NCBI GenBank assembly: GCA_020832005.1
Contig: JAFIFN010000027.1
Coordinates: forward strand, 1-34,926
DNA: 34,926 nt
Direction of reading: 5' to 3'
Origin: Gammaproteobacteria bacterium
GTDB taxonomy: Bacteria > Pseudomonadota > Gammaproteobacteria > Steroidobacterales > PWYM01
In this document: in pieces, positions 8,506-17,394 of the stretch
How the letters are laid out: each line of letters begins with the position of its first letter
How positions within the stretch are numbered: position 1 is the stretch's first letter
The notes under the pieces: model-generated
What the model was told of the DNA's origin: nothing
Database searches by the model: none
Seen by the model: the letters and a program-made list of their open reading frames with translations, nothing else
Position numbers and translations under genes: made by a program

Positions 8506-8898
8506 CTACTGCTTACCCCGCCATGTCTGGGCATGCTTCTTGCCCTGTGACATCAGCGATTCGACCGTATTGTCGTTCTTGAAGGGTGCACCAAGCACGT
8601 TTTCCACCATCACTTCTCGCAACTGTTCGAGTCGCTTGCTGAGCGTCTCTGTGGGCGAAAAGGTATCCAGCTCTTCAACCTCCGTAACTCCCCGCTCAAT
8701 CAGCACAGCTTCAAGTATGGCTAGCCGATCGCGGGTGATCCAAAGCTCAGCAAGCAACTCCATATTCATACGCGCAAGGAAATCGAGATCAGCTGCCCGT
8801 AGGTAGGACTCGACAGGAGGTTGGCGCATGCCGGACCGATGCGCTGCATTCGAAGGCCCTGCCGAAGACTGAAACCTGCCTCGCGTATCGTCACTCAT
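8506..8898 (-). CDS. Small helical partner protein of methyltransferase (copy 1)
   Basis: This is a 130-residue protein of unknown function. The ATG at 8898 overlaps the methyltransferase stop as ATGA, so translation is coupled; an upstream in-frame ATG at 8925 would lie inside the methyltransferase and is less likely. After a disordered N-terminus of about 35 residues it is helical. Its core reads MELLAELWITRDRLAILEAVLIERG, split by no gaps, followed by VTEVEELDTFSP. The same pattern (MEVSVLRDRLATHELLADR, then an EEVESFLPD stretch) recurs in the protein encoded at 23453-23764, which likewise follows a related methyltransferase. It probably acts as a coiled-coil partner or small subunit. The role is inferred from conserved gene order only. 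Confidence 0.7.
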   Translation of the reverse strand: MSDDTRGRFQSSAGPSNAAHRSGMRQPPVESYLRAADLDFLARMNMELLAELWITRDRLAILEAVLIERGVTEVEELDTFSPTETLSKRLEQLREVMVENVLGAPFKNDNTVESLMSQGKKHAQTWRGKQ

Positions 8899-10028
8899 TC
8901 CGGCTTGACACCGCGTGTTACCCAAGGATACTGATCCGGACCCAAAGCATATTCATCGACATCGGCGAAGCCAATATCCTGCAGACACTCGCTCCAGTTG
9001 AAATGACCGACAGCGCTAAAGAATGGCTCGCCACGATGCTTTGTATCCCAATCCAACAGCACCGCGTTGAATGCAGGCACGGCGCGGAACGGGGGTGGAT
9101 CCGAGATGACAATCTCACCGCCGGGCTGAAGTATCCGAAACGCCTCTCGAAGCGCAGCCACTCCGGCGTCGGGCGGCATTTCGTGGAGCAGCGCGTACAT
9201 TATCACTGCATCGAAAGCAGCATCCGGCTCCCCCGTTTCGCGCGCGTCGCGCTGCTTAAACGTCACCTTTACTCCTACACGTTCAGCGTGGATATGGCCA
9301 TTGGTAAGCAGAAGTGGCGAAAGGTCGCACCCCACCAGTTCCGCCTGCGGGAATACGTTGTGCACGGCAGCCAACGTAGAAAACCCGCCGCATCCAGGCT
9401 CGTAAACCCGTGCGTAACTGGACTTCTTCAGCTGGCTGACTACGTCCACCCGGTGACGGGTGATATCCTCGCCGTGCGCCACGGCTGCGTAGCCGCCGTA
9501 CTTGAAAACGCAAGGGCCGGCGACGTAGGTGAATAGCGCGCCGTATAGGTCGTAACCATCGTAACCGCCGGGCTCGAGATGCCACTCCACCCCATCGTAA
9601 TAGCGAGGAACGTCCAGTGACGGATCGAGCTGGAGACTGCCCTGAGGGTGCTTGGGAAGGCTGGTGGACGCCAAACGCTCAAAAGTGTCACGCTGCTCTT
9701 CAACAGCAGGAATTCCGCGGCAATAAACGTCCTCGGCTACGTAGCGCTGAATAAACCGTTCATAGCGATAGCTGGAAAGCGATTCTGCATGTTCTCGCCA
9801 TTTAACAAGTTGTCGTCTGGCCTGTTGAGTCGGTGAGCCTTCGATAGAAGACGTGGCTAGATTTGCTGAAAGTTGGGATTCGAACTGTTGCTTGGCCAGC
9901 GAACGTAACTGGCCAGAGGAGTAGTTCTGAATACTACCAAGCAACTCCATACCTGCTCTGCCCCGCTGCGATAGTACGGGTGCGACGGAAGCGTTTTTCT
10001 GAGTCTGCTCTTTGCTGAGAAAGGTCAT
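8895..10028 (-). CDS. Class I SAM-dependent methyltransferase with N-terminal helical domain (copy 1)
   Basis: The 377-residue protein has a roughly 200-residue N-terminal domain and a C-terminal Rossmann methyltransferase fold. SAM motif I is EPGCGGFS (about 210-217), an acidic residue follows strand 2 in GCDLSP (233-238), and the post-motifs read LLHEMP and ILQPGGEIVISDPP. The block GSLQLDPSL...P...E-W-H-x-x-PGGY (about 130-156) is shared with the methyltransferase at 22357-23460, so the two are paralogues. The substrate is unknown; Methyltransf_11/25-type enzymes usually modify small molecules on O, N or C. The gene is coupled to the small helical protein downstream and divergent from the PhyH dioxygenase, with a candidate LysR site between them. 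An AAGGGA ribosome-binding site precedes the start. Confidence 0.85.
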   Translation of the reverse strand: MTFLSKEQTQKNASVAPVLSQRGRAGMELLGSIQNYSSGQLRSLAKQQFESQLSANLATSSIEGSPTQQARRQLVKWREHAESLSSYRYERFIQRYVAEDVYCRGIPAVEEQRDTFERLASTSLPKHPQGSLQLDPSLDVPRYYDGVEWHLEPGGYDGYDLYGALFTYVAGPCVFKYGGYAAVAHGEDITRHRVDVVSQLKKSSYARVYEPGCGGFSTLAAVHNVFPQAELVGCDLSPLLLTNGHIHAERVGVKVTFKQRDARETGEPDAAFDAVIMYALLHEMPPDAGVAALREAFRILQPGGEIVISDPPPFRAVPAFNAVLLDWDTKHRGEPFFSAVGHFNWSECLQDIGFADVDEYALGPDQYPWVTRGVKPE

Positions 10029-10118
10029 GGAATCCCTTGTAATGTCCGGCGCGGAGTCGATTGCAAGCCAGTATGTTGATCAAGAGCGCAGCGTTGCAAG
10101 CGTCATTTCATCTGGGTT

Positions 10119-10137
10119 GCATGACAAATCGTCAAGC
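10119..10137. promoter_or_regulatory. Candidate LysR-type operator (degenerate third copy)
   Basis: GCATGACAAATCGTCAAGC contains the perfect core TGAC-N5-GTCA, a T-N11-A LysR box, with one mismatch in the outer arms. It lies 91 bp upstream of the methyltransferase (minus) and 159 bp upstream of the PhyH gene (plus). The arm and spacing architecture (6-5-6) equals that of the sites at 13790 and 18398. Confidence 0.5.
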
Positions 10138-10295
10138 AGAAAAGTGGCCGGACGTTCAATAGTGGCCCCAACCGCAGAATCCACTTGCTGAAAGGTCAAC
10201 CCGACACTCCAGTTCCGCAATAGTTACGGCCCGAAGTTGACGTTAGAGTATCGAGGAAGGCTAACCTTCTCCCTTAGCGTCTAGGAATACCGATA

Positions 10296-11213
10296 ATGCG
10301 ATCGGACTGCAAACCCCAAGATTTCCCAGTTTCCGCAGAGATAGTTGAAACTTATCGTCAGGAGGGCGCAGTACTCGTACGTGGCGCCTTCTCAGATTGG
10401 GTTCCTCGCTTGAAGGCCGCTCATCAACGCCTTGAAACGCGTCTCACTGCGATTTCAACCAAGACGCCAGCCGGCTTATCGGCCAGGATCGAGTCCCCCA
10501 AAGGATTCCCGCCGTTGACCTTTAACGAAAGCGCAGACGGACATTTCGGAATCCGCAACGCCGCTTTTTTCGACGAGGACTTTCAAGACTGGATGAACAA
10601 CTCGTGTGCTGCGTCTATCGTGGGACAGGTCACTGAATCCCGGTTTGTCAGGTTCTGGTGGGATCAGAGCTTCTGCAAGCGCTCTGATGCAACGCCAAAA
10701 GGTGCCACGCCCTGGCATACAGATTCCGGCTCATTTTCGTTCACCGGTCAGGCCTTGCCATCGCTGTGGATTGCTGGGACAGAGGTAACAAAAGACAATT
10801 CACCGATCCTCACGGTAGCGGGCAGCCATAGAGACCAACGCTGGTTCCGGCCCGTATTCGGCAAAGAGCATGTAAAGATCCTACCGGACAACTACGCGGA
10901 ATTAGACGAACTTCTGGAGGTTGTGGCGCGGCCCGACACCGTAATCCGCTGTTGGCCGATGTTGGCAGGAGACTGCCTGCTGATTCACCCGCACACCTAT
11001 CACGCATCGGCGGAGCCGGTTCGCGGCAGCGGGGAGCGCATCGGCTTCACCTCAAGGTGGCTCGGAGATGATGTGGTCTGGAAGCCTCGGGAGATGACCT
11101 TCTCCTATCCTGATGACTGCCGGTTCACGAATATAGTACCGGGTGAGCCGCCGCCGGATGCTGATTTCCCCATAGTCTGGACGGCAGATATGCAGGCCAG
11201 CCGGGAGATGTGA
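10296..11213 (+). CDS. Phytanoyl-CoA dioxygenase (PhyH) family Fe(II)/2-oxoglutarate oxygenase
   Basis: This non-haem iron oxygenase hydroxylates or desaturates a small molecule using 2-oxoglutarate and O2. The 305-residue protein carries the facial triad: H141-T-D143 (in WHTDSGSF) and a distal His in HPHTYHAS (about 236). The 2-oxoglutarate-binding Arg lies about 12 residues later (RIGFTSRW, about 248). PhyH relatives act on phytanoyl-CoA, ectoine, and terpenoid or alkaloid substrates, so the substrate is open. An AGGA ribosome-binding site precedes the ATG. It is divergent from the methyltransferase at 8895-10028 and convergent with the TonB receptor, from which a hairpin separates it. It probably opens or activates the substrate of this cluster. 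Confidence 0.85.
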   Translation: MRSDCKPQDFPVSAEIVETYRQEGAVLVRGAFSDWVPRLKAAHQRLETRLTAISTKTPAGLSARIESPKGFPPLTFNESADGHFGIRNAAFFDEDFQDWMNNSCAASIVGQVTESRFVRFWWDQSFCKRSDATPKGATPWHTDSGSFSFTGQALPSLWIAGTEVTKDNSPILTVAGSHRDQRWFRPVFGKEHVKILPDNYAELDELLEVVARPDTVIRCWPMLAGDCLLIHPHTYHASAEPVRGSGERIGFTSRWLGDDVVWKPREMTFSYPDDCRFTNIVPGEPPPDADFPIVWTADMQASREM

Positions 11214-11241
11214 AAGCGGACTACGTGGAATGGAACACAAG

Positions 11242-11282
11242 GAGAGGCCACGCCACGCCGGTTGTTCTTGGCATGGCCTCTC
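11242..11282. terminator. Bidirectional hairpin between convergent genes
   Basis: GAGAGGCCACGCC and GGCATGGCCTCTC form a 13-bp stem with one mismatch around a 15-nt loop, centred between the PhyH stop (11213) and the TonB-receptor stop (11301). There is no strong T-run on either side, so it may slow or process transcripts rather than act as a classical intrinsic terminator. Confidence 0.6.
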
Positions 11283-11300
11283 AGCACGAGTTGTGGAGTG

Positions 11301-13673
11301 TCAGAAATTGGTAGTTGCTGTGATGCCAAATGTACGCAATTGGCCTAGAACCGGTGTGTAGGACGCGCCAAAAGTATCACTTGGGATAAACAGCGAACTT
11401 GTAACATAGTCCGCGTTCGTCAGATTGCGTACCCATAACCTGAGATCAAAGCGGTCCGTGCTAAATCCGGTGCTGAGGTTGACGATCGTCCGGCTGGGGA
11501 TAAATGCTGTGTTGGTTTCGTCGGCGTATTGCTTGCTCTGATAGCTGATATCCCCGCGCAGGTAAAAGGCTGCGTCACTGGCGAAGGGAAGCGGTGCAGG
11601 AACTTCATACTGGAACCCGCCGAACATGTTGGTCGAGGGTGCCCGGGGCAGCTGGTTGCCGCCAATGAAGTCATCGCAGACGTTTCCATCGCACAATGCT
11701 GCAGTGCGAAAGCCAAAGACTCCGTCGTCGAACGTCGAGTCCACATAAGATCCGCCGAGATTGAGTCTCAGCGTATCGTTGACGTCATACACAAACGCCC
11801 ACTCAATACCCTGGATTGTCGCGCTGCCCAGATTCAGCGTGATGGCAGGTGGTCGCTCGGGATCGACCGCCGCTCCCGGCGGCGGCGTGGACGGGGAGCT
11901 GATCTGCATATTGTCCCAGTCGATGTAGAACGCCGCCAGTTCCATGTACACGCGCTCATGCAACCTTGCTTTGGTGCCGACCTCGAACGTCCGGTTCTTG
12001 TCACGGTCGAAGGTCCGTTCGGCTTCGATGAGACCGCCGACCGCCAGATAGGCGGCGGGATCGATGTTGACTCCTCCCGCTTTCGTGCCAGTGGCGAGCG
12101 AAGCGTAAACAAGTACGTCGTCGTATAGCCGATAATCGAGGATGATTCGCGGATCAAAAAATCTTTCGCTGACTTCCCTGGTCGCGCCACTCAGGTTGTT
12201 GATCTGCCGCTTCTCCTGCCACGTCAGCCTGCCTTCCATCGTCAGGCGGGCTTTCTCCTCAAGGAACGAAAGCGACGCCGAACCGAACACCGCTTCGGTA
12301 TCTATTTCGGTCCTGGCGTCGGTCAGACGGATGGGAAACTGGTCGACCGTGAGCTGATTGGTCTCCAAGGTAGGCTGTGCGGGACCACGACCGATCGCAT
12401 CTTCGTCGTTCGTGCGGCTGGTGAAGCCGCCGAGCGACAGCTCGAGTGCATCCGATATTGCATAGGACGCACGGAGTTCGTGCTGCGTATAGCTGAAATC
12501 ACCGAAGGGTGTCAGGTTGAAGGTCAATGTAGAGCCCGGCGTCAACAAGTTGAAATCGAACAGCGCCTGGATCTGCAACGCTTCCGCTTTGATTCTGCCG
12601 AAGCTGTATTTGATGCTGAAGTCATCGACCGGCTCCCACAAGATATTTGAAGCATAGAAATCCGTCTCTGACACAGTGCCAAACTGTCGCGGATCCTGAG
12701 CCAGGCGATCGCGGTCCGCTGTGGGCAATTCGCCACAGAATAGGCCGAACCCGGGCTCCCCGAAGATATTAAACGGCGTTCCGCAATTCGGGGTAACGGT
12801 GCTTACCTGCGGTGGCGAGCGGGTAAATGCGGTAGGCGTGATGTTATAGCGGGCGGATGCCTCGTTCTTGTTGTCAAAGTGGCGATAAGAGGCGTCGATG
12901 GTCAACGTGTCGGTAGGCGTGAACACGAGCTTTGCACCGACATTCCAGCGTTCCCATCCGCCAAGGTTGCCAGACGTGTTGAAGCCGGAAATGCCGGCGT
13001 CGGCCAGAGGGTGATTATTCCGTCGCGTACCGTCAAAGCTGGTGAAGGATCCTTCGACACCAATAGCGAGCAGATCAGAGACGATCGGGCCGCCAATATA
13101 GCCCTGCGCTTCGTAGAATTCGTCGCTCGCCACAGTCGCGAGTGCCTGAGCCTCCAAGCGTGATCCGGGCGTGCGGGTGATGTAATTGATCGAACCCATG
13201 AACGAGTTCTGACCATACAGGGCGCCCTGCGGCCCCTTCACTACTTCCAGACGGTCAAGATTGAACACGCCGATGTCAATCGCGTAGGCGCGTGGAATAT
13301 ACACACCATCGAGAAATACCGACACGTTCTGTTCGAGCACGGTGATGTTCTGCTGCGTAGCGCCGCGGATGACCGGGGTTCCGAAGCCACCACCGGTAAA
13401 GGATTCGAACGACAGGCCGGGGGTCAACAGCGCCACATCCGAGAGATCCCGGACCTGTCGTTCCTGGAGTTCTTGATTGGAAAAAGCGGAAATTGCCACT
13501 GGCACATCGGAAAGCGCTTCTGATTTCTTGCGCGCCGTAACGATGATGACGTCCAGCCCTCTTTGCTGACCGTCACTTGTCTCAGCATTGGCCCCATCAG
13601 TTTGAGCATAGCCCACGGCCGGTACGCCAAGGGATGCACCCGTGCAGAGAAGGAGCAGCTTCAAGTGATTCAA
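11301..13673 (-). CDS. TonB-dependent outer-membrane receptor
   Basis: This 790-residue receptor imports a large or scarce substrate across the outer membrane using TonB energy. It has a Sec signal peptide (about 1-23, ending GYAQ). A plug domain follows, starting with a TonB-box-like IIVTARKK (about 43-50) and continuing through LSDVALLTPGLSFES and VKGPQGALYGQNSFMGSINY. The rest is a 22-strand beta-barrel with the terminal aromatic signature GITATTNF. The plug resembles receptors common in sphingomonads and marine gammaproteobacteria that take up lipids, glycosides or other complex organics rather than siderophores. It is transcribed alone, divergent from the serine-hydrolase operon, with a LysR-box dyad 117 bp upstream. 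It is likely the uptake gate for the substrate of the catabolic block. Confidence 0.93.
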   Translation of the reverse strand: MNHLKLLLLCTGASLGVPAVGYAQTDGANAETSDGQQRGLDVIIVTARKKSEALSDVPVAISAFSNQELQERQVRDLSDVALLTPGLSFESFTGGGFGTPVIRGATQQNITVLEQNVSVFLDGVYIPRAYAIDIGVFNLDRLEVVKGPQGALYGQNSFMGSINYITRTPGSRLEAQALATVASDEFYEAQGYIGGPIVSDLLAIGVEGSFTSFDGTRRNNHPLADAGISGFNTSGNLGGWERWNVGAKLVFTPTDTLTIDASYRHFDNKNEASARYNITPTAFTRSPPQVSTVTPNCGTPFNIFGEPGFGLFCGELPTADRDRLAQDPRQFGTVSETDFYASNILWEPVDDFSIKYSFGRIKAEALQIQALFDFNLLTPGSTLTFNLTPFGDFSYTQHELRASYAISDALELSLGGFTSRTNDEDAIGRGPAQPTLETNQLTVDQFPIRLTDARTEIDTEAVFGSASLSFLEEKARLTMEGRLTWQEKRQINNLSGATREVSERFFDPRIILDYRLYDDVLVYASLATGTKAGGVNIDPAAYLAVGGLIEAERTFDRDKNRTFEVGTKARLHERVYMELAAFYIDWDNMQISSPSTPPPGAAVDPERPPAITLNLGSATIQGIEWAFVYDVNDTLRLNLGGSYVDSTFDDGVFGFRTAALCDGNVCDDFIGGNQLPRAPSTNMFGGFQYEVPAPLPFASDAAFYLRGDISYQSKQYADETNTAFIPSRTIVNLSTGFSTDRFDLRLWVRNLTNADYVTSSLFIPSDTFGASYTPVLGQLRTFGITATTNF

Positions 13674-14039
13674 TTGTCTTCCCCATGATTTCGTTATTGA
13701 AGCGTGAAGTGGAAGTCCACGCGAGTCGGCACCTCACGAGGATAGTAGCGTGGCAGGCCATGCCAAGAAATTCTTGTTGAGATACTTGGCATGACTTTTA
13801 GTCATGAGAACCGCGGGCCAGTGTCGGTAACGGTTGCGGCGAAGCCAACAGGTGTCGCACCGAAACGAAAATACCCATTGCGGACTGCCCTTCCGGATCT
13901 CCAAACGCTCAACGGCATTCGGCCTTGTCATGGGAACTTCCTTTACTGTTTGCTAGGGTGAAGCGCCTCGTGTTCGCCCCGCGATCGATAGTTGTCCCGC
14001 CACATGTCGTGAGTTGGTCAAGTTGAGAATGAGATCTTG
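13674..14039. other. Divergent promoter region, TonB receptor / serine-hydrolase operon
   Basis: No gene is supported here. The region separates the TonB receptor (left) from the hydrolase operon (right) and holds one palindromic LysR-type site at 13790-13806. I see no other strong repeat. Open frames on both strands are short and lack recognisable motifs. Confidence 0.7.
13790..13806. promoter_or_regulatory. LysR-type operator dyad
   Basis: CATGACTTTTAGTCATG is a perfect 6-5-6 palindrome with a T-N11-A core. Read on the other strand it differs from the site upstream of lysR (18398-18414) at a single position. It lies 117 bp upstream of the TonB-receptor start and 234 bp upstream of the serine-hydrolase start. 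Confidence 0.65.
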
Positions 14040-15290
14040 ATGCCGAAATTTTCGTTGTCGTCGATACTGGTAGCGTCGGTGCTGGCGTCGCTTTCGCCAG
14101 GCGCTGCGTCCCCCCAGGAACATGCGATCACGCTTGACGATGGCCGCCGAATGGTCGAAGAGGCCGACCGGGCCGACTATTTCTTCTGGAAACGTTTGTT
14201 GTTTCGCTTGGACAATCAGACGGAGTTCGGGCTGCCTGCCGAATGGTATACGCCGAATCGGCTGATCGAGGGCGGTGTCGGAGCGACGTTGCCGCGCAGG
14301 GTCGCCGACAACGACATCCTGTCCGACACGGGCTGGCAAGCGGTCGCGGACTGGGCATTCGCGCGCGGGACCGACAGTCTGATCGTCATGAAGGACGGCG
14401 TTATTGTGCAGGAACGCTGGGGTGACGACGCCGATGCCGGCATGTTGATGCCCGTCAGGAGCATGGCAAAGACCCTGCCGGGCCTGCTGGTCGGGAGGGC
14501 GATCGCCCAAGGACAAATCCGTTCAGTTGATGATCCGCTGTCCACCTATCTGACCGAATGGAAGGACGATCCGCGCGGTGCGATCACCCTCCGGCAGATC
14601 CTCACGCAAACAAGTGGCCTGGCGACGATCCCGCTGGAATACACGCCGGACAACTGGCAGATTCGGTTGGCCGAGGGCTCTGACGTGAATGCCACGGCGC
14701 TGGACTGGCCGCTCGAAGGGCCGCCTGATCGCCGCTGGACGATAAACCAGGTGGACAGCCAGATCCTGGCGCTGGTTCTCGAACGGGCAACCGGACACGA
14801 TTATATCGATTATCTCTCGCGCGAGCTGTGGCGGCCGCTTGGCGCCGATACATCGACGATGAATGTGGACGCCAAGGGCCAGGCCCGTGCTTTTTGCTGT
14901 ATGCGATCCCGGCTATACGACTGGCTGCGGGTGGGCGAGCTGATCCGGCTCGATGGACGCGTCGGCGATCGGCAGGTGATCCCCGCCGAGTGGCTGTCGC
15001 AGATGCGGACAGCGGCTCCGGTAAATCCCTATGTCGGTTACCACCTTTGGATCGGCTGGAAGCCTGGAACGCCGGAGGTGAAGGGCGAACCGTTCCTGCA
15101 GGTGCCGCACACGGCACCCTATAGGGCTGACGACGTCGTGTATCTGCTGGGAGGCAGCATAATGACGGTCTGGGTGGTACCGTCGCGCGGCCTGACCATC
15201 CTCCGCAGCGGGAAGAATCCGGACGATTGGGATCACAGTTATATCGTCAATGCGATCATCGACGATCTGGACCGGCATGAAGCCCCCTAG
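14040..15290 (+). CDS. Secreted serine hydrolase, beta-lactamase/6-aminohexanoate-dimer-hydrolase family
   Basis: The 416-residue protein begins with a Sec signal peptide (about 1-24). It carries the S-x-x-K motif SMAK (Ser141/Lys144) of class C beta-lactamase-like hydrolases (esterase EstB, NylB, D-aminopeptidases). The usual second motif, Tyr before the helix ending VLERATG, reads WTINQVDSQIL here, so the catalytic Tyr appears to be Ile. Activity could be altered, or another residue may substitute. Family members hydrolyse esters or amides outside the cytoplasm. I chose ATG 14040 over the adjacent TTG. The next gene starts 14 bp before this stop, so an operon of three genes is likely. Probably it acts on the cluster substrate in the periplasm. 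Confidence 0.85.
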   Translation: MPKFSLSSILVASVLASLSPGAASPQEHAITLDDGRRMVEEADRADYFFWKRLLFRLDNQTEFGLPAEWYTPNRLIEGGVGATLPRRVADNDILSDTGWQAVADWAFARGTDSLIVMKDGVIVQERWGDDADAGMLMPVRSMAKTLPGLLVGRAIAQGQIRSVDDPLSTYLTEWKDDPRGAITLRQILTQTSGLATIPLEYTPDNWQIRLAEGSDVNATALDWPLEGPPDRRWTINQVDSQILALVLERATGHDYIDYLSRELWRPLGADTSTMNVDAKGQARAFCCMRSRLYDWLRVGELIRLDGRVGDRQVIPAEWLSQMRTAAPVNPYVGYHLWIGWKPGTPEVKGEPFLQVPHTAPYRADDVVYLLGGSIMTVWVVPSRGLTILRSGKNPDDWDHSYIVNAIIDDLDRHEAP

Positions 15291-16134
15291 CCCTGTGTCG
15301 CGCGTCAGCAAAGGCTATCTCGCAACGTCGCGGGGCGACCTTCATTTTCGCCATTGCGGGGAGGGTCACCCGCTGATCCTGCTGCACTTGCTGGCCCAGG
15401 CAAGCAAGATGTACGAGCCTATACTGCCCCTGCTCGCCCGCCAGGGGTTCAAGGCTATCGCGGTCGATCTGATGGGATATGGGCGCTCGGACAAGCGGAC
15501 TGGCCGCTGGATGGTTGAGGACTTTGCCGAAAATGTACTTGATGCTTTGAACGGGATCGGTGCAGCTCCGGAATATCTGGTCGGCGGTCACTTCACGGCG
15601 ATGATCGCTGCCGAGATGGCGTTACGTCGGCCCCACAGCGTCCGCGCGATGGTCCTTGACGGCGTGCCTGCCTGGGATGCAGAGATGCGGAGTCGCCTGC
15701 AGGCGACGAACAGCGCGGCCGAGGTGACCTGGGACGCAGACGGCGATACTGCGCGCCAACAGTGGATAACAATGCTGCAACATGTACAGCGGCTCGATCC
15801 GCGTGCCGACGTCGTGGCCGCGAACGAACCCGCGCTGCGAGACATCTTCATCGGGTCGCTTGAGATGACTGCAAGACCCGGCACTGCAGAGGCGTTTTTC
15901 GCTTATCCGCTGATCGACCGGCTTGCCCGGATAGCGGCGCCGGTGCTGGTACTGGGATCTCCGACCGACACGTTACGGCCATGGCACGATGCGGCGGTCG
16001 CGCGAATCCCAGATGTTCGCGCTTATCTGTTCGATGACGTCCACCCACTCTACCGCGTCGCGCCGGACACCGATCGCCGCGAGTATGCGGATGTCATTTG
16101 TCGATTTTTCTCGACCGTTGGAGATCAGAAATGA
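15277..16134 (+). CDS. Alpha/beta-hydrolase fold protein with non-canonical nucleophile elbow
   Basis: This 285-residue alpha/beta hydrolase has the strand-turn LILLHLLAQ in place of the usual HG oxyanion loop, then AVDLMGYGRSDK (about 62-73). At the nucleophile elbow it reads LVGGHFTAMIAAEMA (101-115): no Ser, Cys or Asp occupies the nucleophile position, which falls on His105 or Phe106. The later acid (GSPTDTLRPW) and His (DDVHPLYR) regions are present. I recall related proteins with GHHTGA elbows, so this may be a real subfamily using other chemistry rather than a mutation. ATG 15277 overlaps the previous stop by 14 bp; an earlier ATG at 15250 is possible. It has no signal peptide, so it is cytoplasmic. 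The following gene overlaps its stop as ATGA. Confidence 0.82.
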   Translation: MKPPSPVSRVSKGYLATSRGDLHFRHCGEGHPLILLHLLAQASKMYEPILPLLARQGFKAIAVDLMGYGRSDKRTGRWMVEDFAENVLDALNGIGAAPEYLVGGHFTAMIAAEMALRRPHSVRAMVLDGVPAWDAEMRSRLQATNSAAEVTWDADGDTARQQWITMLQHVQRLDPRADVVAANEPALRDIFIGSLEMTARPGTAEAFFAYPLIDRLARIAAPVLVLGSPTDTLRPWHDAAVARIPDVRAYLFDDVHPLYRVAPDTDRREYADVICRFFSTVGDQK

Positions 16135-17309
16135 AGATTGTCGACCGCAACGATCGCTGGCCGTCACTCACCGTACCGTTACGTACCGACATGACCCGAC
16201 GTCAGTTCTTCATCGGCGCAACCGCCTGTGGGCTGATCGCCTCAAATCGCGCGCTGGCTCTGGACCATTCCGATCCTACAAGCGGATTCGTACTGGGACC
16301 GGGACCTGCCGGGCGATGCGACGACTACAAGATCGGGGTTCCGGTGCCGCTGCTGGACCGGGACGGCAGATCGCTGCGAATGTGGTATTACTGCCGCAGC
16401 AACGATTTTTCAAAAGTGTTCGCGCCAACCTTGAGCAGCGGCCGCGTGGCGTTGGCCGAATCAGACGACGGTCGCTGCTGGCGTCGGTTCAAGGGCCCAC
16501 TGGCAGGCGAATCGGTTTTCGAACCCAGCGTGGAGCCGCAGGATTTTGACTCCGGTCATCTGGGCATCACCGACATCACCTTTGCCCATGGCAAGTACTG
16601 GATGTGGTATTTCGGCGGGAACGCCGTCACCGCCGACACGCGGTTCGGGCAGATTCCCGGTCTGGCGATGCTGCCGGGGCTCGCCCACAGTCCGAACGGT
16701 GTCGACTGGACAAGGGTTCGGGGCGCTGCTCGCGGCGGCGCGCTGCTGGATCCTCAGCCTGGCGACATTTTCGCATCCTGGATAAACGGGGTCTGGGACG
16801 GGGATCGTATGTTGATGTGGTACACCGGTCTGAACGGCCAGATGGACCGCTTCACGACCTACCTCGCGGCGTCGACCGACGGGATGACATGGGATCCGCT
16901 GGGCACGGTCAGTATCAAAGGCCCGGAACGTGATTTCGATGGGATGGGCATGATGACGCGTCATGTCATGGCCAATCCGTTCGGACCCGGACCCCGCTGG
17001 TTCATGCTGTATACCGCGCTCGACGGCCGCGAGGATCGTAACCTTCAGCGATCCGTAGTCGCGGCTACCTCAGATGATGGGCTGGTCTGGACCCGGCTCT
17101 ACGATGAGCCGATCTTCGTTCATGCCGCTCCGGGGCATTGGGACGGTGAGGGCGTGGCCGCTCCCCGGCTTGTCATCCGAGGGGATGAGATGCTGCTCTA
17201 CTACACCGGAATCCCGGAGCAGGACGCGCCGGACACATTGCCCAAGGGGATCGGGCTGGCCGTTGCCACAGGCAGGGACTTAAGAGGGTTCCGGCGTCAT
17301 GTGGCCTGA
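16131..17309 (+). CDS. Tat-exported five-bladed beta-propeller protein (glycoside-hydrolase 43/32-like)
   Basis: The 392-residue product carries a twin-arginine signal (MTRRQFFIGATACGLIASN) ending at ALA, so it is exported folded. The mature part has repeated blades with the motif M-W-Y-x-G or L-Y-Y-T-G: MWYYCRS, MWYFGGN, MWYTGLN, MLYTALDG and LLYYTGIP. This is the pattern of GH43/GH32/GH68-like propellers and related DUFs. These families act on furanosides, but catalytic acids cannot be assigned here, so a sugar-binding or non-glycosidic role is possible. ATG 16131 overlaps the upstream stop as ATGA. ATG 16191, placing the Tat motif at the very N-terminus, is an alternative. It is the last gene of the operon and ends convergent with lysR. 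Confidence 0.75.
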   Translation: MKIVDRNDRWPSLTVPLRTDMTRRQFFIGATACGLIASNRALALDHSDPTSGFVLGPGPAGRCDDYKIGVPVPLLDRDGRSLRMWYYCRSNDFSKVFAPTLSSGRVALAESDDGRCWRRFKGPLAGESVFEPSVEPQDFDSGHLGITDITFAHGKYWMWYFGGNAVTADTRFGQIPGLAMLPGLAHSPNGVDWTRVRGAARGGALLDPQPGDIFASWINGVWDGDRMLMWYTGLNGQMDRFTTYLAASTDGMTWDPLGTVSIKGPERDFDGMGMMTRHVMANPFGPGPRWFMLYTALDGREDRNLQRSVVAATSDDGLVWTRLYDEPIFVHAAPGHWDGEGVAAPRLVIRGDEMLLYYTGIPEQDAPDTLPKGIGLAVATGRDLRGFRRHVA

Positions 17310-17394
17310 GCGGCGATCGGCCCCGTCAAGCGCGGCCGGCCACCAGGCTGCGTTCTCCAGGGGCAGGCAGGTTGAGCGAAGGCGAGACAAACCG

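Noticed and set aside
9870-9890. tRNA T-loop-like GATTCGAACTG on the plus strand
   Set aside because: It lies inside the coding sequence of the first methyltransferase with no acceptor or CCA around it; chance match.
11301-13673. Siderophore receptor
   Set aside because: The neighbourhood has no siderophore synthesis or iron-utilisation genes, and the receptor shares a LysR-box dyad with the catabolic genes.
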